The translations under genes and the position numbers were made by a program. DNA of 64,000 nucleotides from Methylotenera sp. (GTDB lineage Bacteria > Pseudomonadota > Gammaproteobacteria > Burkholderiales > Methylophilaceae): contig JAUXNQ010000024.1 of the NCBI GenBank assembly GCA_030682715.1, forward strand, positions 1 to 64,000, read 5' to 3'. Under the pieces are notes generated by a model that worked only from the letters and a program-made list of their open reading frames with translations, was not told the origin of the DNA and ran no database searches. The stretch's first letter is position 1; the number at the start of each line of letters is the position of its first letter. Shown here piece after piece: positions 46,545 to 55,502 of this stretch.

Positions 46545-47507
46545 TCAACCCTCGGAGGCCGCTGTAAATCGGTCGCCAGCTTTTAACGTGTGCCCTTGTA
46601 CAAATACTTGAGCATTCATGCGCTTACCGCCCGGCGCCTGTAACTCAGAGATGCGCAGCACACCCTCGCCGCATGCCACTAAAATGCCATCATGCACGCC
46701 TAACACTTCACCAGGGGCGGCACTAGGCAAGCTATCTGCACTTATTGTTGCTGAAGCATCCGTTGCCATCCAGATGCGACAAACCTCCCCATGCAAAAAA
46801 CTTTGCGCAACTGGAAACGGATTGAACGCACGCACTTGCCTCGATATTTCGGTAGCACTTTTACGCCAATCAATAGCAGACTCAGCTTTCTCTAACTTAT
46901 GTGCATAAGTGACTAAAGCTTCATCTTGCGGCGTACTGGGCAATTGGCCCGTTTGAGCTAGTACATGCATCGCATCTACCATCAAGTCTGCGCCGATAGT
47001 TGCCAATGCATCATGCAAACCCTGCGTTGTATCTGCTTCAGTAATGCGCACAACCCCTTTACTCACCATAGCACCCGCATCTAATGCAGGCACCACCTCC
47101 ATAATTGTCACGCCAGTCTCAGTGTCACCAGCTAATATAGAACGGTGTATAGGTGCAGCCCCTCGCCAACGCGGCAATAACGAGGCATGAATGTTATAAC
47201 AGCCATGCTTTGGCATGTTCAACACCACCGTTGGAATAATTAAGCCATAGGCAGCAACGATCATCACATCTGCGTCAGTTTGCGCAATTTGTGCCTGAAC
47301 AGCTTCATTCTTTAAAGCTTCAGGCTGAAATACAAATAATTGATGTTGTTCTGCCAGCACCTTAACAGGACTAGCCTTAAGCTTCATACCACGTCCCGCT
47401 GGACGGTCTGGCTGTGTTAACACCATCACAATTTCATGCCCTGCCGCAATAAGCGCGGCTAGCGCTGGCACTGCAAATTCAGGAGTTCCCGCAAAAATAA
47501 TTTTCAA
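46545..47507 (-). CDS. fmt: Methionyl-tRNA formyltransferase
   Basis: The 320-aa enzyme formylates initiator Met-tRNA using 10-formyl-THF. The N-terminal domain has FAGTPEFAVPAL, the catalytic NIHASLLPRWRGAAPIHRSILAGD (Asn, His) and DAGAMVSKG. The C-terminal OB-like tRNA-binding domain follows. It lies 20 bp after def, the usual pair. Confidence 0.97.
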   Translation of the reverse strand: MKIIFAGTPEFAVPALAALIAAGHEIVMVLTQPDRPAGRGMKLKASPVKVLAEQHQLFVFQPEALKNEAVQAQIAQTDADVMIVAAYGLIIPTVVLNMPKHGCYNIHASLLPRWRGAAPIHRSILAGDTETGVTIMEVVPALDAGAMVSKGVVRITEADTTQGLHDALATIGADLMVDAMHVLAQTGQLPSTPQDEALVTYAHKLEKAESAIDWRKSATEISRQVRAFNPFPVAQSFLHGEVCRIWMATDASATISADSLPSAAPGEVLGVHDGILVACGEGVLRISELQAPGGKRMNAQVFVQGHTLKAGDRFTAASEG

Positions 47508-47527
47508 CGCATTAACCTTTAATTAAT

Positions 47528-48028
47528 CTACTTGCCACGATGTTGCTTGAGCATTTTGTTTTTGATTCTGTTGCGCTTAAGCGGGGATAAGTATTCAACA
47601 AATACCTTACCAAGCAGATGGTCCATCTCATGCTGAATACAGACACTTAATAAATCATGGGCTTCTAAAGTAAATTTCTTACCGTCTCTATCTAAAGCCT
47701 CTACTAAGATTTTTTCTGCACGCGTGACACTCTCATAGATGCCAGGCACAGACAAGCAGCCTTCTTCATAAACCTGCTCGCCATCACGTTCCAGTATTTT
47801 GGGGTTGATAAACACTTGTAGCTGATTTTTGGTCTCACTAGTGTCTACTAATAGCAACTGAATATGCTGATTAACCTGAGTCGCAGCCAAACCAATACCA
47901 GGTGCCGCATACATGGTTTCAGCCATATCATCGATTAATCGACGCACAGTCGCATTCACCTCTTTAACAGGCTTAGCCACCGTATGCAAACGCGGATCAG
48001 GATAATTAAGGATATCTAAAATTGCCAT
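47528..48028 (-). CDS. def: Peptide deformylase
   Basis: The 166-aa metalloenzyme has all three motifs: [18 protein letters not shown] (metal Cys) and [12 protein letters not shown] (HExxH-type). It removes the formyl group from nascent proteins. It heads the minus-strand def-fmt-htpX run and is divergent from the LysM gene. Confidence 0.97.
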   Translation of the reverse strand: MAILDILNYPDPRLHTVAKPVKEVNATVRRLIDDMAETMYAAPGIGLAATQVNQHIQLLLVDTSETKNQLQVFINPKILERDGEQVYEEGCLSVPGIYESVTRAEKILVEALDRDGKKFTLEAHDLLSVCIQHEMDHLLGKVFVEYLSPLKRNRIKNKMLKQHRGK

Positions 48029-48211
48029 AAAAAACTCTTTAATATTTCGTATTCAAAAATTCAAAAAAAACAGAATCCGTAGCTTTTTCTATAAAAGCTT
48101 GATTCTTTAATGAATTACGTGATAAATTTAACGTAAATTCACGGTGTGCTAGGCGCGCTTTGTACACCACCGCATGTCTTTAAAAGCACTTTAGACCGAG
48201 GTCATCAACAT

Positions 48212-49381
48212 ATGTTTCGCAATATTATAACGCTGCTCATGTTTTGTTGCTTAAGCTTCAATCTAAATGCACAGGTAATTGCACTAAAAGAAGGCCATCC
48301 AGACCGCCATGTTGTTGTCAAAGGTGATACCTTATGGTGGATATCTGCCCGCTTCCTTAAAGACCCTTGGTTATGGCCAAAAGTTTGGCAATTAAACCGC
48401 AGCCAAATTAAAACCCCGCATTTAATTTATCCTGGTGATGTAATCGTACTAGATTTAAGCAGTGGGCAGCCTCAATTAAAACTGTTACGCCAAACCATCA
48501 CATTGGAGCCTGGCGTTGTTGTCGAGCCACTCGATCAAGCGGCTATTTCGACCATCCCGCTCAATGTCATCACGCCTTTTTTAAGCCAACCACTGATTAT
48601 AGAAAAAGACCAGCTAGCTGACTCACCAAGAATCATTGCTGGGCCAGACAATCGTGTCGTATTAAGCACAGGCACACGCGTCTATATTAACAATATTGAA
48701 GAGGCCTCTGACCTCAACTGGTTCATTTATCGACCAGGAGACGCTTTAATCGACCCTGACAGCAAAGAAGTCTTAGGCGTTGAAGCCACTTACTTAGGCG
48801 ACCTAAGCGTTAAAAAGTTCGGAAATCCTGCAACAGCACAAATAGTGAAAGCAAAAGAAGAAATTTTCGTGAAAGATAGACTGGTACCAAGTGGCGACGA
48901 AGTGATTACCAACTTCACCCCTCGAGCGCCAGAGACACCAATTAAAGGACGCTTACTTAGAATTTATGGTGGCCTAGCGGAAGCTGGCCCAGAAAGTATC
49001 GTTTCCATTAATCGTGGCTCACAGGATGGCGTAGAAGTTGGGCACGTATTAGCAATTAGTCGTTACGGCCGCATAATTAAAGACCCTGAGCCAACAAAGA
49101 CGGATAAAGAAAAAGTTGCTAAAGCTGAAGCCGATGCGAAACCAAAACTAAAAGAACTAAACTTTGATGTCTCTAGCGGAGAAGATGGCAAACCTATTGT
49201 TAACTTCGAAAAAAAGAAAAACGAAAGCACAACTTTAGCGCTTGAACCAGGCTACGTTAAATTGCCAGATGAGCGTGTAGGCTTAATGATGGTTTTCCGC
49301 GTGTTTGACCGAATCTCTTACGGATTAGTCATGCAAGCAAATGAGCCGATTAACACATTAGACTCTATACATAACCCATAG
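48212..49381 (+). CDS. LysM peptidoglycan-binding protein
   Basis: The 389-aa protein has a signal peptide (IITLLMFCCLSFNLNA). One LysM domain follows (VVKGDTLWWISARFLKDPWLWPKVW to IYPGDVIVLDL, about 35-90), then a long region with no recognised catalytic motif. I start it at 48212, with GAGG nearby; an upstream start at 48146 would bury the signal peptide. This family regularly precedes dprA in betaproteobacteria, as here, 6 bp apart. It probably binds the cell wall. Confidence 0.9.
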   Translation: MFRNIITLLMFCCLSFNLNAQVIALKEGHPDRHVVVKGDTLWWISARFLKDPWLWPKVWQLNRSQIKTPHLIYPGDVIVLDLSSGQPQLKLLRQTITLEPGVVVEPLDQAAISTIPLNVITPFLSQPLIIEKDQLADSPRIIAGPDNRVVLSTGTRVYINNIEEASDLNWFIYRPGDALIDPDSKEVLGVEATYLGDLSVKKFGNPATAQIVKAKEEIFVKDRLVPSGDEVITNFTPRAPETPIKGRLLRIYGGLAEAGPESIVSINRGSQDGVEVGHVLAISRYGRIIKDPEPTKTDKEKVAKAEADAKPKLKELNFDVSSGEDGKPIVNFEKKKNESTTLALEPGYVKLPDERVGLMMVFRVFDRISYGLVMQANEPINTLDSIHNP

Positions 49382-49387
49382 CAAGGC

Positions 49388-50509
49388 ATGACGATTAATC
49401 GCGAAGAGATTGCGGAGAAGTCGCTATGGGTGGGCTTGGGCAGTATTTCTGGCGTAGGCTCACAAACCTATTGCAACCTACTCAAAGCCTTTGGCAGCCC
49501 AGCTAATGTCTACGCCGCTAGCCTTTCACAACTAAAAGAAGTTGTTTCTGCCAACATTGCCACCCTGATTAACAAAGGTGTTGATCAAGAGCATTTCAGT
49601 AGCCTTGCGCAATGGCTTTCATCGCCTGACAATCATCTCGTGACACTTGCGGATGCAGAGTATCCTCAATCCTTACTAGAAATCAGTGATCCGCCGCCTT
49701 ATTTATATGCAAAAGGAAATCTAGCACTGCTGAACCAACCGAGTATCGCCATAGTTGGTAGCCGCAACGCATCCGTACAAGGTGAAAAAAATGCAGAGGC
49801 GTTTGCTTATGACTTAAGCCATCACGGCCTATGTATTGTCAGTGGGCTTGCGTTAGGTATTGATGGTGCAGCGCATCGTGGCGCCCTTAGCGCCAATGGC
49901 GCAACAATTGCGGTAGTGGGAACAGGGCTAGACATTGTATATCCCGCAAAACACCGCGAGCTCGCACACCAAATTGTTGAGCACGGCCTGATTGTGTCTG
50001 AATTTGCATTAGGCACACCATCTAAGCCGCAAAATTTCCCAAAGAGAAACCGCATTATCAGCGGACTAAGTCTAGGCTGCCTGGTCGTAGAGGCAAACAT
50101 CCAAAGCGGCTCTCAAATCACCGCAAGAATGGCAGCAGAGCAAGGCAGAGAAATTTTTGCGATTCCAGGCTCGATTCACTCACCTATGTCTAAAGGCTGC
50201 CACCAGTTGATTAAACAAGGTGCAAAGTTAGTAGATTGCTTACAAGACATTACTGAAGAATTAAAAATACATACTCGGATTGATGTCACTTCTTCAAATG
50301 CGCCAGAACATCAGGTAGCCGATGGCACCACGACAGGCTCGTCAGAACAGTTACTGCTCGATACCATGGGCTTTGATCCAGCACCCTTAGAGCGTCTTGT
50401 TACGCTAACAGGCTTGACGGTCGCTGAAGTTTCATCCATGCTAATGCTACTGGAACTCGAAGGGAAAATCGCTAGTCTATCAGGAGGGCAATATCAAAAA
50501 ATTATGTAG
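49388..50509 (+). CDS. dprA: DNA processing protein DprA
   Basis: The 373-aa protein has an N-terminal SAM/HhH-like part (LGSISGVGSQTYCNLLKAFG). The central Rossmann fold has IAIVGSRNASVQGEKNA, VSGLALGIDGAAHRGAL and FPKRNRIISGLSLG. A C-terminal winged-helix (DML1-like) domain ends the protein. It loads RecA on incoming single strands during natural transformation; with pilMNOPQ in the same window this fits a competent lifestyle, which is inference. Confidence 0.95.
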   Translation: MTINREEIAEKSLWVGLGSISGVGSQTYCNLLKAFGSPANVYAASLSQLKEVVSANIATLINKGVDQEHFSSLAQWLSSPDNHLVTLADAEYPQSLLEISDPPPYLYAKGNLALLNQPSIAIVGSRNASVQGEKNAEAFAYDLSHHGLCIVSGLALGIDGAAHRGALSANGATIAVVGTGLDIVYPAKHRELAHQIVEHGLIVSEFALGTPSKPQNFPKRNRIISGLSLGCLVVEANIQSGSQITARMAAEQGREIFAIPGSIHSPMSKGCHQLIKQGAKLVDCLQDITEELKIHTRIDVTSSNAPEHQVADGTTTGSSEQLLLDTMGFDPAPLERLVTLTGLTVAEVSSMLMLLELEGKIASLSGGQYQKIM

Positions 50510-50574
50510 TTTTTAATTTCAAAATTTAGTTAAACCATTTCATTTAAGTAAATCATTTAAAAAGGATAATAATT

Positions 50575-51048
50575 ATGTTTGAAGCCTTGGTTTATATGTT
50601 CGAAAACTACATTGATACGCAATTTAGACCTGACAACAACACGTTAACAAGAGAGTTGTTTGCTGCAGGCTTTGACGAAGAAGATATTAATGGCGCATGC
50701 GATTGGTTTAATCAGCTAGAATCCATGACTGGCAAGCCAGAGCTGTTTCAAATGGCAGATGCAGCCAATAGTAGGGTGTTCACGGAAATAGAGCTCAAGA
50801 AAATTTCTGGTGAAAGTATCGGCTTTATTTTATTTCTAGTACAAGCCAAGATACTGAATACATCACAACGAGAGCTAGTATTAGAACTCGCCATGAATTT
50901 ACCGCAAGCTACGATTGGCATTGAAGAAATGCGCTGGATTGTACTGATGACAACATGGGGCGCCAGTAAATCAGGCCCTGATAAAACAAAAGAGTATTTA
51001 TTTATTGAAGATGTTTTGCTCAACGATCAAAAGCCGACATTACATTAA
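50575..51048 (+). CDS. smg: Smg family protein (DUF494)
   Basis: The 157-aa protein opens MFEALVYMFENYIDTQF and has the acidic helical pattern of the Smg family (FAAGFDEEDINGACDWFNQLE). These proteins occur downstream of dprA in many beta- and gammaproteobacteria. The molecular function is unknown. It lies 65 bp after dprA. Confidence 0.93.
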   Translation: MFEALVYMFENYIDTQFRPDNNTLTRELFAAGFDEEDINGACDWFNQLESMTGKPELFQMADAANSRVFTEIELKKISGESIGFILFLVQAKILNTSQRELVLELAMNLPQATIGIEEMRWIVLMTTWGASKSGPDKTKEYLFIEDVLLNDQKPTLH

Positions 51049-51080
51049 TGCGAATACTTTTAACTAATAATTTAGACCCA

Positions 51081-51127
51081 AAGATTAGGCACTCATCAGA
51101 CAATCTTAACAAGATGAGTGCAATCTT
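51081..51127. terminator. Bidirectional terminator-like stem between smg and metF
   Basis: GCACTCATC (51089-51097) pairs with GATGAGTGC (51113-51121), extended outward by AAGATT/AATCTT (51081-51086 with 51122-51127) with a two-base AG bulge. It lies midway between the convergent genes. T-runs are short on both sides. Confidence 0.75.
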
Positions 51128-51175
51128 TAATCAAGCTTAGCCACCTAATAAGTTGCTTCAGCCTTGCAAGATATT

Positions 51176-52018
51176 CTAGTCTTGAACATTCTCAATAATA
51201 TTACTAATGATATTTGATTGGTTCAATGTATAGAAATGCAAGCTTGGCACACCCCAAGCCAACAATGTTTCACACAACTCACTGACCACATCAATACCAA
51301 AAGCACGTAGAGATACCATATCATCACCATACTCTTCCAAACGCATTTTTAACCAGCGTGGAATTTCAGCACCGCAAACACTCGAGAAGCGCGCTAATTG
51401 TGTGATGTTATATATCGGCATAATGCCTGGTACGATAGGCACATTGATGCCTAATGTGTCACATTGGTCAACAAAACGGAAATAAGCATCCGCATTATAA
51501 AAATACTGCGTAATCGCTGAGTTAGCACCCGCATCCACTTTTCGTTTCAAATTTAACAAGTCGACTGCTGGCGTGCGCGCCTCAGGATGAAACTCTGGAT
51601 ATGCCGCCACTTCAATATTAAAATGATACCCAGTTTCTTCACGAATAAATGCGACCAACTCTGAAGCGTATTTGAAATCGCCAGCACTCACCTCACCCGA
51701 TGGAATGTCGCCCCTTAAGGCGACTAAGCGCTTAATTCCTTGTGCTTTATAAGCATGTAGCAGATCGCGAATTTCTGACTTGCTAGAAGAAATACAGGAG
51801 ATATGCGGCGCGGCCTGAAACCCTTCGCGCTGAATTTCCAGCACTGTATCCATGGTTCTATCGCGCGTAGAGCCGCCCGCACCAAAGGTGACGGAAAAAA
51901 ATTCTGGATTAAATTTTGCTAACTTCGCACGCGCTTCGCGCAGTTTATCCATACCCTCTGTGGTTTTAGGAGGGAAAAACTCAAAACTAAGGTCAAACTT
52001 TTTAGCGGTCGGTTTCAT
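51176..52018 (-). CDS. metF: Methylenetetrahydrofolate reductase
   Basis: The 280-aa flavoprotein reduces 5,10-methylene-THF to 5-methyl-THF for methionine synthesis. It has LSFEFFPPKTTEGMDKL at the start, SVTFGAGGSTRDRT, LRGDIPSG and ITQYFYNADAYFRFVD. It lies 19 bp after the small membrane protein gene and is third in the ahcY transcript, so the SAH riboswitch may control it too. Confidence 0.96.
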   Translation of the reverse strand: MKPTAKKFDLSFEFFPPKTTEGMDKLREARAKLAKFNPEFFSVTFGAGGSTRDRTMDTVLEIQREGFQAAPHISCISSSKSEIRDLLHAYKAQGIKRLVALRGDIPSGEVSAGDFKYASELVAFIREETGYHFNIEVAAYPEFHPEARTPAVDLLNLKRKVDAGANSAITQYFYNADAYFRFVDQCDTLGINVPIVPGIMPIYNITQLARFSSVCGAEIPRWLKMRLEEYGDDMVSLRAFGIDVVSELCETLLAWGVPSLHFYTLNQSNIISNIIENVQD

Positions 52019-52037
52019 CTCTAATTCTTTTTAGTAA

Positions 52038-52382
52038 TTATTTATTATCAATCAATGTTGCAGTCAGTAGCCATGACAGTACGCTGTAAAGTACAGCACC
52101 TAAGATGCCAGCACCCAAGGTATCAACATGAAAACCTTGCAGCCATTGCCCTACTGCGTAGAACAAGACCCCATTGATCACTAAAATAAACAGCCCTAAT
52201 GTCAGGACAGTAATCGGCAAAGTTAATATAACGAGCAATGGCCTAATCAAAGCATTGACTAACCCTATCACGAAGGCAGCCAGCAAGGCCGTCAAAAAAC
52301 TTGCCACATGAATATTGGGCAACAAATATGCGACAGCTAATAAGGCTAATGCATTTAATATCCAAACCAATAACAACTTCAT
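52038..52382 (-). CDS. Phage holin family (PF04020-like) small membrane protein
   Basis: The 114-aa protein has four hydrophobic segments (about 3-22, 26-50, 55-80, 88-110) with the family pattern NALIRPLLVILTLPITVLTLGLFILVINGVLFY (by position 43-76). The family is named after phage holins but is widespread in chromosomes without phage context; its function is unknown. It lies between ahcY (41 bp) and metF (19 bp). Confidence 0.88.
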   Translation of the reverse strand: MKLLLVWILNALALLAVAYLLPNIHVASFLTALLAAFVIGLVNALIRPLLVILTLPITVLTLGLFILVINGVLFYAVGQWLQGFHVDTLGAGILGAVLYSVLSWLLTATLIDNK

Positions 52383-52423
52383 GTGGCAGCTCCTTGTTTG
52401 CTTAAACTGCTAAGCAATATCTA

Positions 52424-53833
52424 TTAGTAACGATAAGTATCAGGCTTAAATGGGCCTTGCTTTTGCACGCCGATATAAGCAGCTTGCTCATCGGTGAGTG
52501 TCGACAATTGTGCATTCAATTTTTTCAATTGCAATACTGCCACTTTTTCATCTAAGTGTTTAGGTAAAGTATAAACGCCTACTGGGTATTTACTTGTTTG
52601 CGTAAACAACTCGATTTGTGCAATCGTTTGATTTGCAAATGAAGAGCTCATTACATAGCTTGGATGACCAGTACCACAGCCTAAATTAACCAAACGACCT
52701 TTTGCCAACAGAATGATTTTTTTGCCATCAGGGAAAATCACATGATCAACTTGTGGCTTGATTTCGTCCCACTCATATTTTTCGAGCGAGGCAACGTCGA
52801 TCTCGTTATCAAAGTGACCGATGTTGCACACAATGGCTTGATCTTTCATTTTAGCCATGTGGTCATGTGTAACCACGTGGTAGTTACCTGTACATGTCAC
52901 AAAAATATCGCCATGTTCACAGGCATAATCCATCGTTACGACACGGTAGCCTTCCATTGCCGCTTGTAGCGCGCAGATTGGGTCAATTTCCGTTACCCAG
53001 ACTTGCGCAGACAAGGCACGCAAAGCTTGCGCAGAACCTTTACCCACATCGCCATAGCCAGCCACGATAGCAACCTTACCCGCGATCATCACATCTGTTG
53101 CGCGCTTGATTGCATCAACCAAAGATTCGCGACAACCGTATAAGTTATCAAATTTAGATTTAGTTACTGAGTCGTTTACGTTAATCGCAGGAAAAGCCAA
53201 TTTTCCTTCTTTATGCATTTGATACAAACGATGCACGCCAGTTGTGGTTTCTTCAGTCACCCCTTTAATTTGTGCTAAACGTGTTGAGTACCATGCTGGA
53301 TCTGCTTGCAACTTAGCTTTAATGGCGGCAAACAAACAGGTTTCTTCTTCTGAAGTTGGGTTGGCAATCACAGATAAGTCTTTTTCTGCACGGGTACCAA
53401 GATGTAACAACAAAGTTGCATCGCCACCATCATCCAAAATCATGTTGGTGTAACCACCATCAGTCCACTCGAAAATACGGTGTGTGTAATCCCAGTACTC
53501 TGTCAGTGTTTCACCTTTAATTGCAAATACAGGTGTACCACCAGCTGCAATTGCTGCGGCGGCGTGGTCTTGAGTTGAGTAGATATTACATGAGGCCCAG
53601 CGTACATCAGCACCTAAGTCTTTTAAGGTTTCAATCAGCACTGCTGTTTGAATCGTCATGTGCAAGCTGCCCGTAATACGAGCACCTTTGAGTGGTTGTG
53701 CTTTTGCGAACTCTTCACGAATCGCCATCAAGCCAGGCATTTCTGTTTCGGCAATTGCAATTTCTTTACGGCCAAAAGCCGCTAAATTGATGTCTGCAAT
53801 TACGTAATCTTTAAAATCAGTCACAGTATTCAT
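52424..53833 (-). CDS. ahcY: Adenosylhomocysteinase
   Basis: The 469-aa enzyme hydrolyses S-adenosylhomocysteine to adenosine and homocysteine. It has [16 protein letters not shown], the NAD-binding [16 protein letters not shown]-type motif ([16 protein letters not shown] here, about 245), and the C-terminal KPDTYRY. I start it at the ATG at 53833, with AAGGA 8 nt upstream. A longer frame to 53899 runs back into the riboswitch leader. It is first in ahcY-(membrane protein)-metF and lies behind a SAH riboswitch. Confidence 0.97.
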   Translation of the reverse strand: MNTVTDFKDYVIADINLAAFGRKEIAIAETEMPGLMAIREEFAKAQPLKGARITGSLHMTIQTAVLIETLKDLGADVRWASCNIYSTQDHAAAAIAAGGTPVFAIKGETLTEYWDYTHRIFEWTDGGYTNMILDDGGDATLLLHLGTRAEKDLSVIANPTSEEETCLFAAIKAKLQADPAWYSTRLAQIKGVTEETTTGVHRLYQMHKEGKLAFPAINVNDSVTKSKFDNLYGCRESLVDAIKRATDVMIAGKVAIVAGYGDVGKGSAQALRALSAQVWVTEIDPICALQAAMEGYRVVTMDYACEHGDIFVTCTGNYHVVTHDHMAKMKDQAIVCNIGHFDNEIDVASLEKYEWDEIKPQVDHVIFPDGKKIILLAKGRLVNLGCGTGHPSYVMSSSFANQTIAQIELFTQTSKYPVGVYTLPKHLDEKVAVLQLKKLNAQLSTLTDEQAAYIGVQKQGPFKPDTYRY

Positions 53834-53890
53834 ATGTTTTCCTTGAATGTGTGACCGGGGGGAAGGGGTGTTTATTGGAAGATAATCTAT

Positions 53891-53931
53891 CTCACCCATA
53901 TCCCGTGCCCGGCACGGTTAATATTGGTGAG
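53891..53931 (-). promoter_or_regulatory. Long hairpin overlapping the aptamer end (candidate expression platform)
   Basis: In the RNA, CUCACCAAUAU (53931-53921) can pair with AUAUGGGUGAG (53901-53891) over 11 positions with one A-G mismatch. A 6-bp inner stem CCGUGC/GCACGG sits at 53903-53917. The 5' arm includes the last six bases of the SAH aptamer, so the hairpin and the aptamer should be mutually exclusive. No U-run follows. Confidence 0.6.
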
Positions 53932-54000
53932 CGTCGTTTACTGCAGCTTTCTGAGCCTGGGAGCCTGTATGGTTAACAAGTCTCGCAACGCCCCTCAGAA
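53926..54000 (-). ncRNA. SAH riboswitch aptamer
   Basis: The leader contains the three conserved blocks of the S-adenosylhomocysteine riboswitch in order: CUGAGGGGCGUUGCGA, then CCAGGCUCAG, then AACGACGCUCACC. P1 forms from UUCUGAG (54000-53994) and CUCAGAA (53955-53949). An internal hairpin uses GAG-CUUGU/ACAGG-CUC. The pseudoknot pairs GGGCGU with ACGCUC. It lies about 95 nt before the ahcY start. In known cases SAH binding turns ahcY on. Confidence 0.92.
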
Positions 54001-54008
54001 GAAAGCTT

Positions 54009-54036
54009 ATTATACTTGATATTATTTTTAGCGCAA
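54009..54036 (-). promoter_or_regulatory. Sigma-70 type promoter of ahcY
   Basis: On the minus strand TTGCGC (54036-54031) and a perfect TATAAT (54014-54009) are separated by 16 bp. The predicted transcription start falls about 7 nt later, right at the 5' end of the SAH aptamer, so the aptamer would open the transcript. Confidence 0.7.
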
Positions 54037-54097
54037 ATGCGGATTTTCTGCAATATTCTTTACATCAAGCATCTGTTTTATATCGAGATTCAGACTG

Positions 54098-55324
54098 TTA
54101 CTCGGCCCATAACTTATCAACATCATGCACGCCCCAAAACACGGGATCCTCATGCTCTACAATGGCATCATTGGCACTACCTTTAGATAAATCTAAAACC
54201 TCAACTGGCAGCCTTGTTTTAGATCTTGTTGAAAAGAATACTTTCACAATCGGTGTTAATAAAGATTTTAGGCTTTGATCAATCACGACGGCCAAACGCC
54301 CTGACTTTAACTTCACCATAGAGCCAATAGGGTAAATACCAACACTTTTCACGAAGGCTTTAAACACAAGATCATCAAAGTGTCCCGCCCACTGTGCCAT
54401 ACGCTGTAGAGACATGCCTGGCTCCCAGCCATCTTTATAAGGTCTGTTTGAAGTCACGGCGTCATATACATCACAGACAGCAGCCATTCTGGCAAACAAA
54501 CTAATCGCATCTCCTTGCAAACGATGTGGATACCCTGTGCCGTTTACTTTCTCATGATGATGCAAACACACATCTAGCGTGACAGGGTCCGTTATATTTG
54601 CTTGAATTAACAGCTCGCGCCCACGTTCTGGATGCAATTTAACCATAGAGAATTCGTCATCAGTCAATGCGCCAGGCTTATTGAGGAGATCAATCGGAAC
54701 CGCGGCTTTACCAATATCATGCAATAGCCCAGCTAATCCTGCCTGCTTAACATCAGGCTCTGACATACCCAACTCTTTAGCTAAAGCGACCATTAATGCG
54801 CAGACGGCTACTGAGTGCATATAAGTGTAATCGTCTTTAGTTTTCAGCCTCACCAAACTGATGAGCGCCCCCTCGTTTCTAGATACGGAGTCGGCTATAT
54901 CATCAACGAATTGCATCGCAGCTTCAGCCTTGATGGCTTTACCCATGCGTGCATCATTGAACATAGAGGTGACCGCTTTTCTTGAAGCAGAAATGACTTG
55001 TTTAGCACGCACTCGCTCTTCAGCTGCCGTCACACGTTTAACCTGAGCGGCAGTTTGATGAATAACCTGCGGCTCTTCAGTCGGTTTGGAAGTAGGCGCC
55101 AGCAGCTCGCTAGGCTTATCTAATGCAGCTTCTTGCAGAACATCCAGCCCTTTAGAAGTGTCAATCACAACCTCTTTAATTGCGCTAGTCTGTAGCTTCT
55201 TTAAATCTGCTGAATCCTCTAATTTAAAAGCTTTTTTCCAAAAAGGATGATCTATCCAAGAACCTTTAAGCTCATGAATAAACATACCCAAACGCACCTG
55301 CTTTGTAGAAACTACTCTTAACAT
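54098..55324 (-). CDS. HD-GYP domain c-di-GMP phosphodiesterase
   Basis: The 408-aa protein has an N-terminal DUF3391-like domain (VSTKQVRLGMFIHELKGSW, about 1-60) and a linker. A complete HD-GYP domain follows, with MHSVAVCALM, GLLHDIGKAAVP (His202-Asp203) and HHHEKVNGTGYPHRL. All metal ligands and the GYP triplet are intact, so it should hydrolyse cyclic di-GMP. No receiver domain is fused. It stands alone between ahcY and metK. Confidence 0.94.
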   Translation of the reverse strand: MLRVVSTKQVRLGMFIHELKGSWIDHPFWKKAFKLEDSADLKKLQTSAIKEVVIDTSKGLDVLQEAALDKPSELLAPTSKPTEEPQVIHQTAAQVKRVTAAEERVRAKQVISASRKAVTSMFNDARMGKAIKAEAAMQFVDDIADSVSRNEGALISLVRLKTKDDYTYMHSVAVCALMVALAKELGMSEPDVKQAGLAGLLHDIGKAAVPIDLLNKPGALTDDEFSMVKLHPERGRELLIQANITDPVTLDVCLHHHEKVNGTGYPHRLQGDAISLFARMAAVCDVYDAVTSNRPYKDGWEPGMSLQRMAQWAGHFDDLVFKAFVKSVGIYPIGSMVKLKSGRLAVVIDQSLKSLLTPIVKVFFSTRSKTRLPVEVLDLSKGSANDAIVEHEDPVFWGVHDVDKLWAE

Positions 55325-55429
55325 GGGGCAACAATCAATTAGTTAACATTATTATACTTAAAATAGTTTTATTAGTTTCAACTAACACCCTAATTACTGT
55401 GTAATTTTTTAAGAAATATGTAGCTGGCT

Positions 55430-55467
55430 TTTAACAAAAGCCCCACCTTGCTTTACACATGATGGGG
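55430..55467 (-). terminator. metK terminator
   Basis: On the minus strand CCCCATC (55467-55461) pairs with GGTGGGG (55447-55441) with one G-U pair, followed by CTTTTGTT. It lies about 36 bp past the metK stop codon. Confidence 0.75.
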
Positions 55468-55502
55468 TTTGCATTTAAAGGCTTGAGTGAACTTAAAGTC
55501 AG

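Noticed and set aside
52038-52382. Prophage remnant because of the holin-like gene
   Set aside because: No other phage gene is nearby; this holin-named family is common in bacterial chromosomes.
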